Assembly (NCBI GenBank): GCA_964575845.1
Contig: CAZNSX010000001.1
Span: 744,001-808,000 of the forward strand
Reading direction: 5' to 3'
DNA length: 64,000 nt
From: CAZNSX01 sp964575845
GTDB lineage: Bacteria > UBA8248 > CAZNSX01
Shown here: positions 1 through 8,864 of the stretch, piece by piece
How positions within the stretch are numbered: position 1 is the first letter of the stretch
Layout of the letters: the number at the start of each line of letters is the position of its first letter
Made by a program: the position numbers and the translations under genes
Notes under the pieces: model-generated
What the model was told of the DNA's origin: nothing
The model's database searches: none
The model's input: the letters and a program-made list of their open reading frames with translations, nothing else

Positions 1-461
1 GCCACCTTCACTCCCCGCCAGGAGCCGAACAGCTCTCCGATGGTGAAGATATCGGAGAGGGCCTGGCAGGGATGGAATTTGTCGGTGAGTCCATTGATGA
101 CCGGGATGCTGGAGAAGCGGGCCAGCGCTTCACCGTCAGCGTGATCAAAGGTCCTTATCACCATGCCGTCCAGGTAGCGGGAGAGAACCCGCGCCGAGTC
201 CCGGATGGTCTCCCCCCGGCCGAGCTGGAGGTCATTGGCGCCCAAATAGAGGGAGTTTCCTCCGAGCTGAAGCATCCCCACCTCGAATGAAACGCGGGTT
301 CGGGTGGAGGCCTTGAAGAAAATAAGGCCGAGCGTCTTGCCCTCCAGGGTCTTGACCCGCTTCCCGCGGCGGGCCTTCTCCTTGAGCTCGCGGGCACGGG
401 CCAGGAGCCCCTCAAGCTCCTCCAGGCGGAGGTCGTCCAGGGTGAGAAAGTCGCGTTTCAT
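1..461 (-). CDS. argF: Ornithine carbamoyltransferase, N-terminal part (cut by window edge)
   Basis: Catalyses carbamoyl phosphate + ornithine to citrulline in arginine synthesis. The minus-strand reading frame opens with ATG at 461 and runs off the left edge, so only about 153 residues are present. The carbamoyl-phosphate loop STRTR is visible near residue 50, and the HPCQAL motif lies near the truncated end, both in the expected order for the family. The start lies 9 bp after the argB stop, so it is the downstream gene of the argB transcript. The C-terminal ornithine-binding half is outside the window. Identification is firm. ArgF and other carbamoyltransferases share these motifs, but the arginine-gene neighbour favours ArgF. 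Confidence 0.93.
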   Translation of the reverse strand, partial: MKRDFLTLDDLRLEELEGLLARARELKEKARRGKRVKTLEGKTLGLIFFKASTRTRVSFEVGMLQLGGNSLYLGANDLQLGRGETIRDSARVLSRYLDGMVIRTFDHADGEALARFSSIPVINGLTDKFHPCQALSDIFTIGELFGSWRGVKV

Positions 462-470
462 GCCTTGCCC

Positions 471-1352
471 TCAGAGGACGAGCTCCGTGCCGATTCCCCG
501 GTCGGTAAAGGTCTCAAGAATGATGGCATGGGGGACCCGGCCATCTATTATGTGGGTCTTCGCGACCCCCTCTTCAAGGGCACCGAGGCAGGCCTCCACT
601 TTGGGTATCATGCCCCTGGAGATGACCTTCTTGCGCTTGAGTCGCAGAACATCCCCGCGATCAAGGTGAGGGAGGAGGGAGCCCTTTCCATCGAGTATCC
701 CCCGGACATCGGTCAGAATGAGGAGTTTCTCGGCCTTGAGGGCTCCCGCGATGCGCCCGGCGGCCGAGTCGGCGTTTATGTTGTAAACCTCTCCCTCCTC
801 GCCCACGCCAGTGGGGGCGATGACAGGTATCATGCCGCCCCGCAGCGTCTCCTCTATTATGTGTGTATCCACCTCCGCCACCTCGCCCACCCGCCCGAGG
901 TCCGGCCCTGAGCCCTTCCGACTTCGGGAGTGGGCACGCGGGAGCTTCAACTTCCTTGCAGTTATGAGGCGGCCATCGCTTCCCGTGAGGCCCACCGCTC
1001 GCCCGCCGTGGCGGTTTATGAGCCGAACTATCTCCTTATTGACCATGCCGCCCAGGACCATCTCCACGACCTCCATGGTCTCGGCATCGGTGACACGGAG
1101 GCCTTCCACAAAGCTCGTGCTCTTGCCAAGGCGCTTGAGGATGGTGTCGATCTGCGGGCCGCCCCCATGCACTATGACGGGGTTTATGCCTATGTATTTG
1201 AGGAGGACGACATCGGCCGCGAAGGTGCTCTTCAGGCTCTCCTCCGCCATGGCGCTCCCGCCGTACTTTATGACGAAGGTCTTCTGTGCGAAGCGGCGGA
1301 GGTAGGGAAGCGCCTCGGCAAGAACAGTGGCCCTCTCGATGAGCTTCTCCAA
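471..1352 (-). CDS. argB: Acetylglutamate kinase
   Basis: Phosphorylates N-acetylglutamate, the second step of arginine synthesis. The 293-residue product has the amino-acid-kinase fold signatures: VIKYGGSAM near residue 28, the glycine-rich VHGGGPQID loop, and NINADSAAGRIAGAL with LLILTDVRG in the second half. About 25 residues precede the first beta strand; such an N-terminal helix is typical of hexameric, arginine-inhibited forms, so feedback control by arginine is likely (inference). It sits 19 bp after hslU and 9 bp before argF on the same strand, so it is probably co-transcribed with both. Confidence 0.97.
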   Translation of the reverse strand: MEKLIERATVLAEALPYLRRFAQKTFVIKYGGSAMAEESLKSTFAADVVLLKYIGINPVIVHGGGPQIDTILKRLGKSTSFVEGLRVTDAETMEVVEMVLGGMVNKEIVRLINRHGGRAVGLTGSDGRLITARKLKLPRAHSRSRKGSGPDLGRVGEVAEVDTHIIEETLRGGMIPVIAPTGVGEEGEVYNINADSAAGRIAGALKAEKLLILTDVRGILDGKGSLLPHLDRGDVLRLKRKKVISRGMIPKVEACLGALEEGVAKTHIIDGRVPHAIILETFTDRGIGTELVL

Positions 1353-1371
1353 GGAAGCGCGCTCCTTTCGC

Positions 1372-2727
1372 TCAGAGTATGTAGCGGCTTAAGTCCTCGT
1401 CCTTCACGATGTCGGAGAGCTTCTCACGAATTCTGACGGCATCTATGGTGACGCGCGTATCGGTGAGGTCGGGCGCATCGAAAGAGATCTCCTCGAGGAG
1501 CCTCTCCATCACCGTGTGGAGCCTTCGGGCGCCTATGTTCTCGGTGCGCTGGTTCACTTCGTCCGCGACCCCCGCTATCTCCTCGATGGCGTCATCGGTG
1601 AAGGTGAGCTCCACCCCCTCGGTCTTGAGCAGTGCCGTGTATTGAGTTATGAGCGCATTCTGGGGTTCCTTGAGGATGCGGATGAACTCATCCTTTCCCA
1701 GCGAGTCGAGCTCCACCCGGATGGGGAACCGGCCCTGCATCTCGGGCAGGAGGTCCGAGGGCTTGGCCGAGTGGAAGGCACCGGCCGCGATGAAGAGTAT
1801 GTGGTCGGTCCTCACGGGGCCGTATCGGGTGTTTACCGTGCAGCCCTCGACGATCGGGAGGAGGTCACGCTGCACCCCCTCGCGCGAAACATCGGGCCCC
1901 ATGGTCCCTTCGCGGCCAGCAATCTTATCGAGCTCATCCAGGAACACTATGCCCGACTGTTCCACCCGGTTCAGGGCTTCCGCGACGACCTTATCCATGT
2001 CGATGAGCTTCTGTGCCTCATCCTCAGCCAGAATCCCCCAGGCCTCGGGGACCTTAAGCTTTCGCTTCTTCTTGGGCTGCGGGAGGATCCCCCCCAGCAT
2101 CTCCCTTATGTTGATCCCCATGTCCTCCATGCCGGAGCCGGTGATGACCTCGATGGTGGGCATGGACTTATTGGGCACTTCCACCTCCACCTCTCGCTCA
2201 TCGAGCCGCCCTTCTTCCAGGTAGCGCCGAAATTTCTCTCGGGTCTGCTGGTAGTGCGTCTTTCCGAGGTCATCTTGAGGGCCCTGCCCTGGCTCTTCAA
2301 CGAAGGTCGGATGAGGCGGGAGCAGTAAGTCCAGAAGCCGCTCCTCGGCCAACATTTCCGCCCTCTCCTTTATCTCCTGGGCATTCTCCTCCCGGACTAT
2401 GTTCTTGGCGAGCTCGGTGAGGTCTCGGATGAGGGATTCCACATCCCGTCCCACATAGCCGACCTCCGTGAACTTGCTCGCCTCGACCTTGATGAAGGGG
2501 CTCTTGGCCAGGCGAGCTAGACGCCGCGCAATCTCCGTCTTTCCCACTCCGGTGGGGCCGATCATGATGATATTCTTGGGGGCCACCTCATCCCTGAGCT
2601 CGGGCGGAAGCTGCTGGCGCCGCCAGCGGTTTCGCATGGCTATTGCGACCGACCTCTTGGCCTGGGCCTGGCCTATGATGTAGCGGTCGAGTTCCCGGAC
2701 GATCTCTTTGGGGGTCAGGTTCTCCAT
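1372..2727 (-). CDS. hslU: HslU, ATPase subunit of the HslUV protease
   Basis: AAA+ unfoldase that feeds proteins to the HslV peptidase in the cytoplasm. The 451-residue length is normal. Walker A GPTGVGKTE lies at residues 57-65, Walker B with GIVFLDELDKI is in the middle after the I domain, and the C-terminus ends in EDLSRYIL, the tail that docks into HslV. It lies 8 bp downstream of hslV in the same transcript, the usual hslV-hslU order. Confidence 0.98.
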   Translation of the reverse strand: MENLTPKEIVRELDRYIIGQAQAKRSVAIAMRNRWRRQQLPPELRDEVAPKNIIMIGPTGVGKTEIARRLARLAKSPFIKVEASKFTEVGYVGRDVESLIRDLTELAKNIVREENAQEIKERAEMLAEERLLDLLLPPHPTFVEEPGQGPQDDLGKTHYQQTREKFRRYLEEGRLDEREVEVEVPNKSMPTIEVITGSGMEDMGINIREMLGGILPQPKKKRKLKVPEAWGILAEDEAQKLIDMDKVVAEALNRVEQSGIVFLDELDKIAGREGTMGPDVSREGVQRDLLPIVEGCTVNTRYGPVRTDHILFIAAGAFHSAKPSDLLPEMQGRFPIRVELDSLGKDEFIRILKEPQNALITQYTALLKTEGVELTFTDDAIEEIAGVADEVNQRTENIGARRLHTVMERLLEEISFDAPDLTDTRVTIDAVRIREKLSDIVKDEDLSRYIL

Positions 2728-2735
2728 GGGTCGCT

Positions 2736-3269
2736 CTAAAGTTCTTCCACGGTGATCTGGGTATTGGAAAAAACGTCTATCGAAGCCGCAATCTCGAGGG
2801 CCGCCCTAACGATTTCCGCCGCGCCGAGGCCGGAGTGGGCCACAAGCGCGCGAGCCGCCGCCAGCGCATAGCCCCCTCCCGAGCCTATTCCCATTATGCC
2901 GTCATCGGGTTCGATGACCTCACCCGTGCCCGAGAGGATGAGAGAGTTGTCCTTATCCGCCACGATCAGGAGGGCCTCGAGTCGCCTGAGAACCCGGTCG
3001 GTGCGCCAATCCTTTGCCATCTCAACTGCAGCCCGAGGAAGATTGCCCCGGTATTCCTCAAGCTTGGCCTCAAATCTTGAGAAAAGCGCAAAGGCATCGG
3101 CCGCGGCTCCTGCAAACCCCGCGAGGACACTATCATTATACATCCTCCGGACCTTGACCGCCTTGTGTTTCATGACGCTCTCGCCCAGGCTCACCTGGCC
3201 GTCCGCCCCCAGCGCCACCTTACCACTGTGGCGAACGGAAAGCACAGTGGTGCCTCGGAAGCCCTTCAT
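2736..3269 (-). CDS. hslV: HslV, peptidase subunit of the HslUV protease
   Basis: Threonine-type proteasome-like peptidase, 177 residues. The start MKGFRGTTVLSVR shows a six-residue propeptide before the TT pair; Thr7 is expected to become the catalytic N-terminal nucleophile after processing. GxADAFALFSRFE and the glycine-rich MGIGSGGGYAL segment match the family. The first 4 bp overlap the end of xerC, so translation is probably coupled to it. Confidence 0.97.
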   Translation of the reverse strand: MKGFRGTTVLSVRHSGKVALGADGQVSLGESVMKHKAVKVRRMYNDSVLAGFAGAAADAFALFSRFEAKLEEYRGNLPRAAVEMAKDWRTDRVLRRLEALLIVADKDNSLILSGTGEVIEPDDGIMGIGSGGGYALAAARALVAHSGLGAAEIVRAALEIAASIDVFSNTQITVEEL

Positions 3270-4162
3270 CCTCTTGACTCCTTCCTGGCTCGGGGATGGG
3301 CCCGGTCATAGACTTCCATGAGGCGGTCCACCCGCAGGTGAATGTATTTCTGTGTGGTGGAGAGGCTCCTGTGGCCCAGGAGCTCTTGTATGGAGCGGAG
3401 GTCGGCTCCTGCATCCAAAAGGTGCGTGGCGGCGCTGTGGCGAAGGGCATGGGTCGAGAAGGGAGAGGGGAATGAGCCCCGCTCACGATATTTTCTCACA
3501 ATACCGCGTATCCCCCTGGGGGTGAGTCGCCCTCCCCGGCAATTCAAGAAGAGGGCCCCCCGGAGCCTCCCGCCCGGAAGGCTTCCCCTGAGGGCTTCAA
3601 CGGCCTCTCTCGCCTTCCGGCCGAGCGGCACCAGCCTCTCGCGCCTTCCCTTGCCATGTACCCTCAAGGTGGCGGCCTCCAGGTCTATCTCCTCCCAGTT
3701 GAGGGCCGAGAGTTCCCCGACCCTGAGCCCGGCCCCATAGGCCACCTCCATGATGGCTCTGTCCCTTAAGCTTCCCTCGCAGAGCTTCATCAGGCGCTCC
3801 GCCTCATCGACCGAGAGGTGGGGGGGGAGCTTATGCTCCCTGCGGGGGCCCCTGAGGCCCCGGGCGGGGCTCTCCTTGAGATGGCCTTCCCTTCTTAGAA
3901 AACGGAAAAAGGTTCTAAGGGCCGAAAGCTTCCTTGAGGCCGTGCCAGAGCATACGCCCTTGCGGAAGAGAAAGCCCATGAACGCCCTCAGGGCCATGGG
4001 TCTTAGTTCCTGCCTATCCTGCCGGGAAAGAAACTGAAAGAAGTCCCTCAAGTCTGACGTATAGGCCCTGAGGGTCTCCGGGGAAGAGTTGCGCTCCACC
4101 CTCAGGTACTCCTCAAAGCGCCCGAGATGGCGCTCTAGGGGATGGGAAGTTCTCTCAACCAT
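3266..4162 (-). CDS. xerC: Tyrosine recombinase XerC
   Basis: Site-specific recombinase that, with XerD, resolves chromosome dimers at dif. The 298 residues comprise an N-terminal SAM-like DNA-binding domain (about 1-100) and a C-terminal catalytic domain. The catalytic arginine is in GLRVGEL, HALRHSAATHLL carries the second His/Arg pair, and LGHRSLSTTQKYIHL carries the nucleophile tyrosine. The gene lies in the conserved trmFO-xerC-hslV order, which favours XerC over XerD. Its start overlaps the trmFO end by 28 bp; a slightly later start is possible. Confidence 0.94.
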   Translation of the reverse strand: MVERTSHPLERHLGRFEEYLRVERNSSPETLRAYTSDLRDFFQFLSRQDRQELRPMALRAFMGFLFRKGVCSGTASRKLSALRTFFRFLRREGHLKESPARGLRGPRREHKLPPHLSVDEAERLMKLCEGSLRDRAIMEVAYGAGLRVGELSALNWEEIDLEAATLRVHGKGRRERLVPLGRKAREAVEALRGSLPGGRLRGALFLNCRGGRLTPRGIRGIVRKYRERGSFPSPFSTHALRHSAATHLLDAGADLRSIQELLGHRSLSTTQKYIHLRVDRLMEVYDRAHPRARKESRG

Positions 4163-5463
4163 TTCTCAAAATCACTGCGGGCCCTCTTGAGAATGAGGCG
4201 GTGGCGCTCCAGGCGTCGCACCCTTCCTTTCAAGGGCGGGAAGAGCCCGAAGTTGATGTTCATGGGCTGGAAGCCCACGGGACTGGAGCGGGTCAGATAG
4301 CCCGTGAGGGAGCCCAGCGCGGTCGTCTCCGGTGGAATCAGGAGGGGCTCCCCCCGCAAAAGCCGCGCCCCGTTCAGACCCGCCAAAAGCCCCGTAGCCG
4401 CCGACTCCAGATACCCTTCGACTCCAGTTACCTGGCCACCGAAAAGAAAATTGGGGCTCGAGCGGACCTGAAGCGTAGGGCGCAGCAGGCGCGGGGCGTT
4501 GATGAAGGTGTTGCGGTGAATGCACCCGTACCGAAGAAAGCGGGCCTGGGCGAGGGCTGGTATGGTCCGGAAGACCTGCCGCTGGGCGGGGTAGGTGAGG
4601 CGCGTCTGGAAGCCCACCATGCTGTAGAATTCCCCAGAAAGGTTCTCCTTCCGGAGCTGGACTACGGCATGATAGTTCTCTCCTGTGTCAGGATGCTGAA
4701 GACCCACCGGTTTCAGAGGCCCATGGGCCAGAGTCTCCTCCCCCCTGGCTGCAAGCTCTTCTACGGGCAGGCAGCCCTCAAAGAAGATGGCCGCCTCAAA
4801 ATTTCTCAGGGGCACCTTCTCGGCCTCGATGAGCTCCCGCCGGAGGCGCTGGTACTCCTCCTGGTAAAGGGGGCAATTGAGGTAGTCGGGGCCTCCCTTT
4901 CCGTAGCGGGAGGCCAGGAAGGCCTTAGAAAGGTCGATGCTGTCGCCCCAGAGGATGGGGGATATGGCGTCATAAAAGTAAAGATATTTGTCCCGCGTGA
5001 ACTTGGCTATCCCCTGGGCCAGCTTCTGAGAGGTCAGGGGACCTGAGGCGATGACGGTGGCAGGAGAAGGGTCAAGGGAGGTGACCTCCTCCCTACGAAT
5101 TTCCACTTCAGGAAGAGAGACGAGCCTTTCTGTCACCTCCTGGGAAAAGGCGGCTCTATCCACGGCAAGGGCCGTCCCCGCAGGCACTCTCCACCGGTCG
5201 GCGGCGGAGATAATCAGGGAGCCCAGCCGTCGCATCTCTTCCTTGAGCAGACCCGAGGGGTTCTCGGGGGAATCAGAGCGAAGGCTGTTGCTGCAGACCA
5301 TCTCGGCCAAGAGTTCCGTCTGGTGCGCCGGAGTGGTTACTTTCGGCCTCATCTCATAAAGGGTCACCTCCACTCCCAGCCGGGCTGCCTGCCACGCAGC
5401 CTCGGCCCCCGCCATGCCTCCCCCGATGACCTTGAGCCTATTTTTCAAAGTCCGTCCCTGCAT
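4135..5463 (-). CDS. trmFO: Methylenetetrahydrofolate-tRNA-(uracil-5-)-methyltransferase TrmFO
   Basis: Folate- and FAD-dependent enzyme forming m5U54 in the T loop of tRNAs. The FAD-binding motif GGGMAGAEAAW is near the N-terminus, and the family segment FEGCLPVEELAARGEETLAHGP, given here only as its ends FEGCLP and LAHGP, is in the middle. Product length is 442 residues from the ATG at 5463; an in-frame start at 5499 would lengthen it to 454 with a longer overlap into topA. I chose 5463 because the residues before it look unlike the family. The end overlaps xerC by 28 bp. Confidence 0.94.
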   Translation of the reverse strand: MQGRTLKNRLKVIGGGMAGAEAAWQAARLGVEVTLYEMRPKVTTPAHQTELLAEMVCSNSLRSDSPENPSGLLKEEMRRLGSLIISAADRWRVPAGTALAVDRAAFSQEVTERLVSLPEVEIRREEVTSLDPSPATVIASGPLTSQKLAQGIAKFTRDKYLYFYDAISPILWGDSIDLSKAFLASRYGKGGPDYLNCPLYQEEYQRLRRELIEAEKVPLRNFEAAIFFEGCLPVEELAARGEETLAHGPLKPVGLQHPDTGENYHAVVQLRKENLSGEFYSMVGFQTRLTYPAQRQVFRTIPALAQARFLRYGCIHRNTFINAPRLLRPTLQVRSSPNFLFGGQVTGVEGYLESAATGLLAGLNGARLLRGEPLLIPPETTALGSLTGYLTRSSPVGFQPMNINFGLFPPLKGRVRRLERHRLILKRARSDFEKWLRELPIP

Positions 5464-7693
5464 CCTCAGTATTCTCCACCCGGCCCTGGCATCCCTCACG
5501 GGGGCACTGGAGATAACCCCTCCCGTCCTTTCGGCCCCTTCTCAGCATGAAGGACCACCCGCAGTTCGGGCACGCGGTAGCCACCGGCGGGCACGAGGTC
5601 GCGTAGGTGCACTCCGGGTAGCGGCTGCAACCCCAGAAGCGGCGGCCGGCTTTGGACCTTCTGAGGAGGATAAGGCCCGTGCAGTCCTCAGCCGGACAGG
5701 GGAGCTTAGGTCCCAGCGGTCGTGTGTTCTTGCACTGAGGATAGGCGGAGCAGGCGAGGAAGCGTCCCCTCCTGCCCGAGCGCTCCACCATGGGAGAGCC
5801 GCAGCGCTCACAGGGCTCAGCATCCTCCTTTACCTCTACCTCATCCGCCAGAGGACGGGTGTAGTTACAGGAGGGGTAACCCGAGCAGGCCACGAACTTC
5901 CCGTAACGGCCCCAGCGTATGAGGAGCTCCTCGCCGCAGTTGGGACATTTTTCATTAGTTCTCTCGACCGAGCGCTTGACATCTTTCATCTCGACTTGGG
6001 CGCGCTCCAGGTCCTGAGAAAATTTGGAATAAAAGTCCCTGAGGGTCTCCTGTATCTCCCCGTTGCCTTCCTCGATGGCATCCAGCTGGCCTTCCATCTG
6101 GGCCGTGAACTCAACGTTCAGAAGGTCGGGGAAGCTCTTGACCAGGAGCTCCGAGACAAGGCATCCCAGCTCTGTCGGATGGAAGCGTTTTTTCTTGAGA
6201 CCGACATAGTGGCGATCTTGTAGCGTGCTGAGGATGGCGGCATAGGTGCTGGGCCTTCCTATCCCCTTCTCCTCCAGGGCCTTAACAAGGCTCGCTTCGC
6301 TGTAACGAGGGGGAGGCTGGGTGAAATGCTGCTTGGGAAGGAGTTCCCTGAGGGTGAGTAGCTGGCCCTCACTTAAGGGTGGCAGTGGCCCTCCATTTTC
6401 TCCCTCAGCCTCCTCACTCCCCTCCACGTAAAGACGGGTGAAGCCCGGGAAGATAAGGACGGACCCAGTAGCCCTGAAAAGAAAGCGGGCGGCTTTGATG
6501 TCAGCCGTCGTCTGGTCGTAGAGAGCTGGGGGCATCTGGCTTGCGAGGAAGCGGTTCCAGATGAGGCGGTAGAGGGAGAGCTGGTCAGGGCTGAGATAGC
6601 TCGCTATGGCCTCCGGCTCCCACTTAAGCTCCGTGGGGCGGATGGCCTCATGGGCCTCCTGGGCTCCCTTTCGGCTTCGAAAGCGGTTGGGTGCGGAGGG
6701 AAGATATTCATCCCCAAAGTGCTCCCTGATATAGCCCCTGAGGGCCGAGAGGGCCTCCGGCGCTGTTCTGACCGAATCGGTTCGCATGTAAGTTATGAGG
6801 CCGACCGTTCCCTCCGGGCCCAGCTCCACCCCTTCGTAAAGCCCCTGGGCCAGGCGCATGGTCTTTCTGGCAGAGAAGGCGAGCTTGCGGGAAGCCTCCT
6901 GCTGAAGGGTGCTGGTGATGAAGGGAGGGACGGGGTGGCGCCTTCGGCGCTTTTGCTCAACGCGCTCCACCCTGAAGGGGGCCCCCTCAAGCTCCTCCAT
7001 CACGCTGCGGGCCTCTTCCTCCTTGGAGAGCTCGGCCCGCTCGCCATCCACTTCATGAAGCTTGGCCTCGAAGGGGGGCGGGCTCTCCGCCTCAAGAGAG
7101 GCGGTAAGGGTCCAGTACTCGCGGGGGCGGAAGGCCTCGATCTCCCGCTCCCTCTCCACCACGAGCCTGAGCGCTACCGACTGAACGCGTCCCGCGCTGA
7201 GCCCCCTTCGGACTTTATCCCAGAGGAGCGGGCTCAGCTTGTAGCCCACGAGTCTGTCGAGGATGCGCCGCGTCTGCTGGGCGTCCACCTTGCGCGTGTC
7301 TATGGAGCCTGGGCTCTCGATGGCATGGGCAACAGCCCTTGGGGTTATCTCATTGAAGTTGATCCTGAAGATTTCCCCTTTATGGACCTTTCTGAGCTCC
7401 TGCATGATGTGCCAGGCGATGGCTTCCCCCTCCCGGTCGGGGTCGGGTGCTAGATAGATGGCGAGAGCTCTCTCGGCGGCGGCCTTCAGCTCCCGGAGCA
7501 CCTTTTCCTTGCCCGAGATGACCTTGTATTGGGGCTTGAAGCCCTGCTTGACATCCACCCCAAGCTTGTCCTTGGGGAGGTCTTTCACATGGCCCACGGA
7601 GGCTTTGATGTCGTACTCCCCACGGAGAAACTTTCCCAGGGTCTTAACCTTGGTCGGCGACTCTACGATGATGAGAGATTTTTTTCTGGCCAT
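5438..7693 (-). CDS. topA: DNA topoisomerase I
   Basis: Type IA topoisomerase relaxing negative supercoils. The 751 residues start with the Toprim segment SLIIVESPTKVKTLGKFL, carry the active-site tyrosine in GLITYMRTDS, and end with a row of four-cysteine zinc-ribbon repeats beginning CPNCGEELLIRWGRYGKF (residue about 590 onward). At least three further ribbons follow, each with a CxxC pair and a Y-P-x-C ending. The gene follows dprA by 24 bp on the same strand. Confidence 0.98.
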   Translation of the reverse strand: MARKKSLIIVESPTKVKTLGKFLRGEYDIKASVGHVKDLPKDKLGVDVKQGFKPQYKVISGKEKVLRELKAAAERALAIYLAPDPDREGEAIAWHIMQELRKVHKGEIFRINFNEITPRAVAHAIESPGSIDTRKVDAQQTRRILDRLVGYKLSPLLWDKVRRGLSAGRVQSVALRLVVEREREIEAFRPREYWTLTASLEAESPPPFEAKLHEVDGERAELSKEEEARSVMEELEGAPFRVERVEQKRRRRHPVPPFITSTLQQEASRKLAFSARKTMRLAQGLYEGVELGPEGTVGLITYMRTDSVRTAPEALSALRGYIREHFGDEYLPSAPNRFRSRKGAQEAHEAIRPTELKWEPEAIASYLSPDQLSLYRLIWNRFLASQMPPALYDQTTADIKAARFLFRATGSVLIFPGFTRLYVEGSEEAEGENGGPLPPLSEGQLLTLRELLPKQHFTQPPPRYSEASLVKALEEKGIGRPSTYAAILSTLQDRHYVGLKKKRFHPTELGCLVSELLVKSFPDLLNVEFTAQMEGQLDAIEEGNGEIQETLRDFYSKFSQDLERAQVEMKDVKRSVERTNEKCPNCGEELLIRWGRYGKFVACSGYPSCNYTRPLADEVEVKEDAEPCERCGSPMVERSGRRGRFLACSAYPQCKNTRPLGPKLPCPAEDCTGLILLRRSKAGRRFWGCSRYPECTYATSCPPVATACPNCGWSFMLRRGRKDGRGYLQCPREGCQGRVENTEDAGTDFEK

Positions 7694-7717
7694 GATTCCG
7701 GTTTGAAGGGACCCCCT

Positions 7718-8809
7718 CTATTTCAGGGAAAACATCTTCCCGGGATATTGCACCACAAGACCCTTGAGCTCAAGCTCCATCAGGATGGCCGAGACCCTTC
7801 CCGCGTCGAGGCCGCTCTCCTCAATGAGGTTATCGATGTGAGAGGAGCCGCCGCAGAGAAGGTTATATATGGCGCTCTCCTCAGGGCTGAAGGCCGCCAT
7901 GGAGGGACTCTCCCGTGCCTCCCTCTCGCCCATCAGGGCCATGAGGGGCGGCGGAAGCTCTTCCAGAATGTCCTCCACTTCTTCGACCAGTTTTGCCCCC
8001 CGCTTTATGAGAGAGTTTGCTCCGCGGCTTATGGGACTATCGACATTTCCCGGCACGGCGAAGACCTCCCGACCCTGCTCGACGGCATGCCCAGCAGTGA
8101 TGAGGGCGCCGCTCTTCTCTCCAGCCTCCACCACCAGAGTGCCGAGAGCGAGGCCGCTGATGAGCCGGTTCCTGACGGGGAAGTTCTGCGGCAAGGGGGG
8201 GCGACCCATGGGAAATTCCGAGAACACGGCCCCCTGGCGTCCTATGGCCGCGCGCAGGGGTTCATTTTCCCTGGGATAATTATTGGCCAGGCCGCAGCCG
8301 AGAACGGCCAGGGTGCGCCCCCCTGAATCCAAGGCCACACGATGGGCCGCCGAATCTATCCCGCGGGCCATCCCGCTCACAATGGTCATCCCCCGTCCCG
8401 CGAGCTCCCGGCAGAGACGCTCTGTCATGAGACGCCCGTAAGGGGAAGGCCGTCTTGTGCCCACCACAGCAAGTGAGAGTCCGTCTTGCGCCTCGAGGCC
8501 ACCCTCTATGTAGAGAACGGGGGGAGGGTGGTGGATATTTCTGAGGGACCTCGGATATTCCTCCTCCTGAAATGAGACCACCCTTATTCCACGGTCCCGG
8601 ACTGCCTGAAGCTCCTCCTTGAGGGCTCTCTCCCAGTCAAAGGACCTCCGCTGCGAAACGAGCCCCTCTCCTCCTATCCGCTCCCACTCTTCAGGAGCGG
8701 CCAGCAGCGCCTCCTCAGGGGAGCCGAACTTTTCTATCAGCCGGTGAAAAATCCTAGCCCCCATGCCGGGTATGAGGTTAAGGGCTATCCAGAAGGGGTT
8801 GGTTTCCAT
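7718..8809 (-). CDS. dprA: DNA-protecting protein DprA
   Basis: Binds incoming single-stranded DNA and loads RecA in natural transformation. The Rossmann-like core shows GTRRPSPYGRLMTERL and SGMARGIDSAAH; a C-terminal winged-helix domain follows a short linker (SAIYNLLCGGSSHIDNLI to the end). I use the ATG at 8809 (363 residues), where the sequence METNPFWIALNLIPGMG matches the usual N-terminal helix-hairpin-helix start. A GTG at 8875 would add 22 residues and overlap the upstream lipoprotein gene by 11 bp. Placement directly before topA is a common bacterial arrangement. Confidence 0.94.
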   Translation of the reverse strand: METNPFWIALNLIPGMGARIFHRLIEKFGSPEEALLAAPEEWERIGGEGLVSQRRSFDWERALKEELQAVRDRGIRVVSFQEEEYPRSLRNIHHPPPVLYIEGGLEAQDGLSLAVVGTRRPSPYGRLMTERLCRELAGRGMTIVSGMARGIDSAAHRVALDSGGRTLAVLGCGLANNYPRENEPLRAAIGRQGAVFSEFPMGRPPLPQNFPVRNRLISGLALGTLVVEAGEKSGALITAGHAVEQGREVFAVPGNVDSPISRGANSLIKRGAKLVEEVEDILEELPPPLMALMGEREARESPSMAAFSPEESAIYNLLCGGSSHIDNLIEESGLDAGRVSAILMELELKGLVVQYPGKMFSLK

Positions 8810-8864
8810 GAGTCTCTTTGATTTCCCAGGGGGCTCCTTGACCCCGGCGTCTCTCGGCCGGGGC

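Noticed and set aside
811..2328. Long plus-strand open frames antisense to argB and hslU
   Set aside because: They are mirror frames created by high G+C codon use of conserved genes on the other strand. Their products have no recognisable motif.
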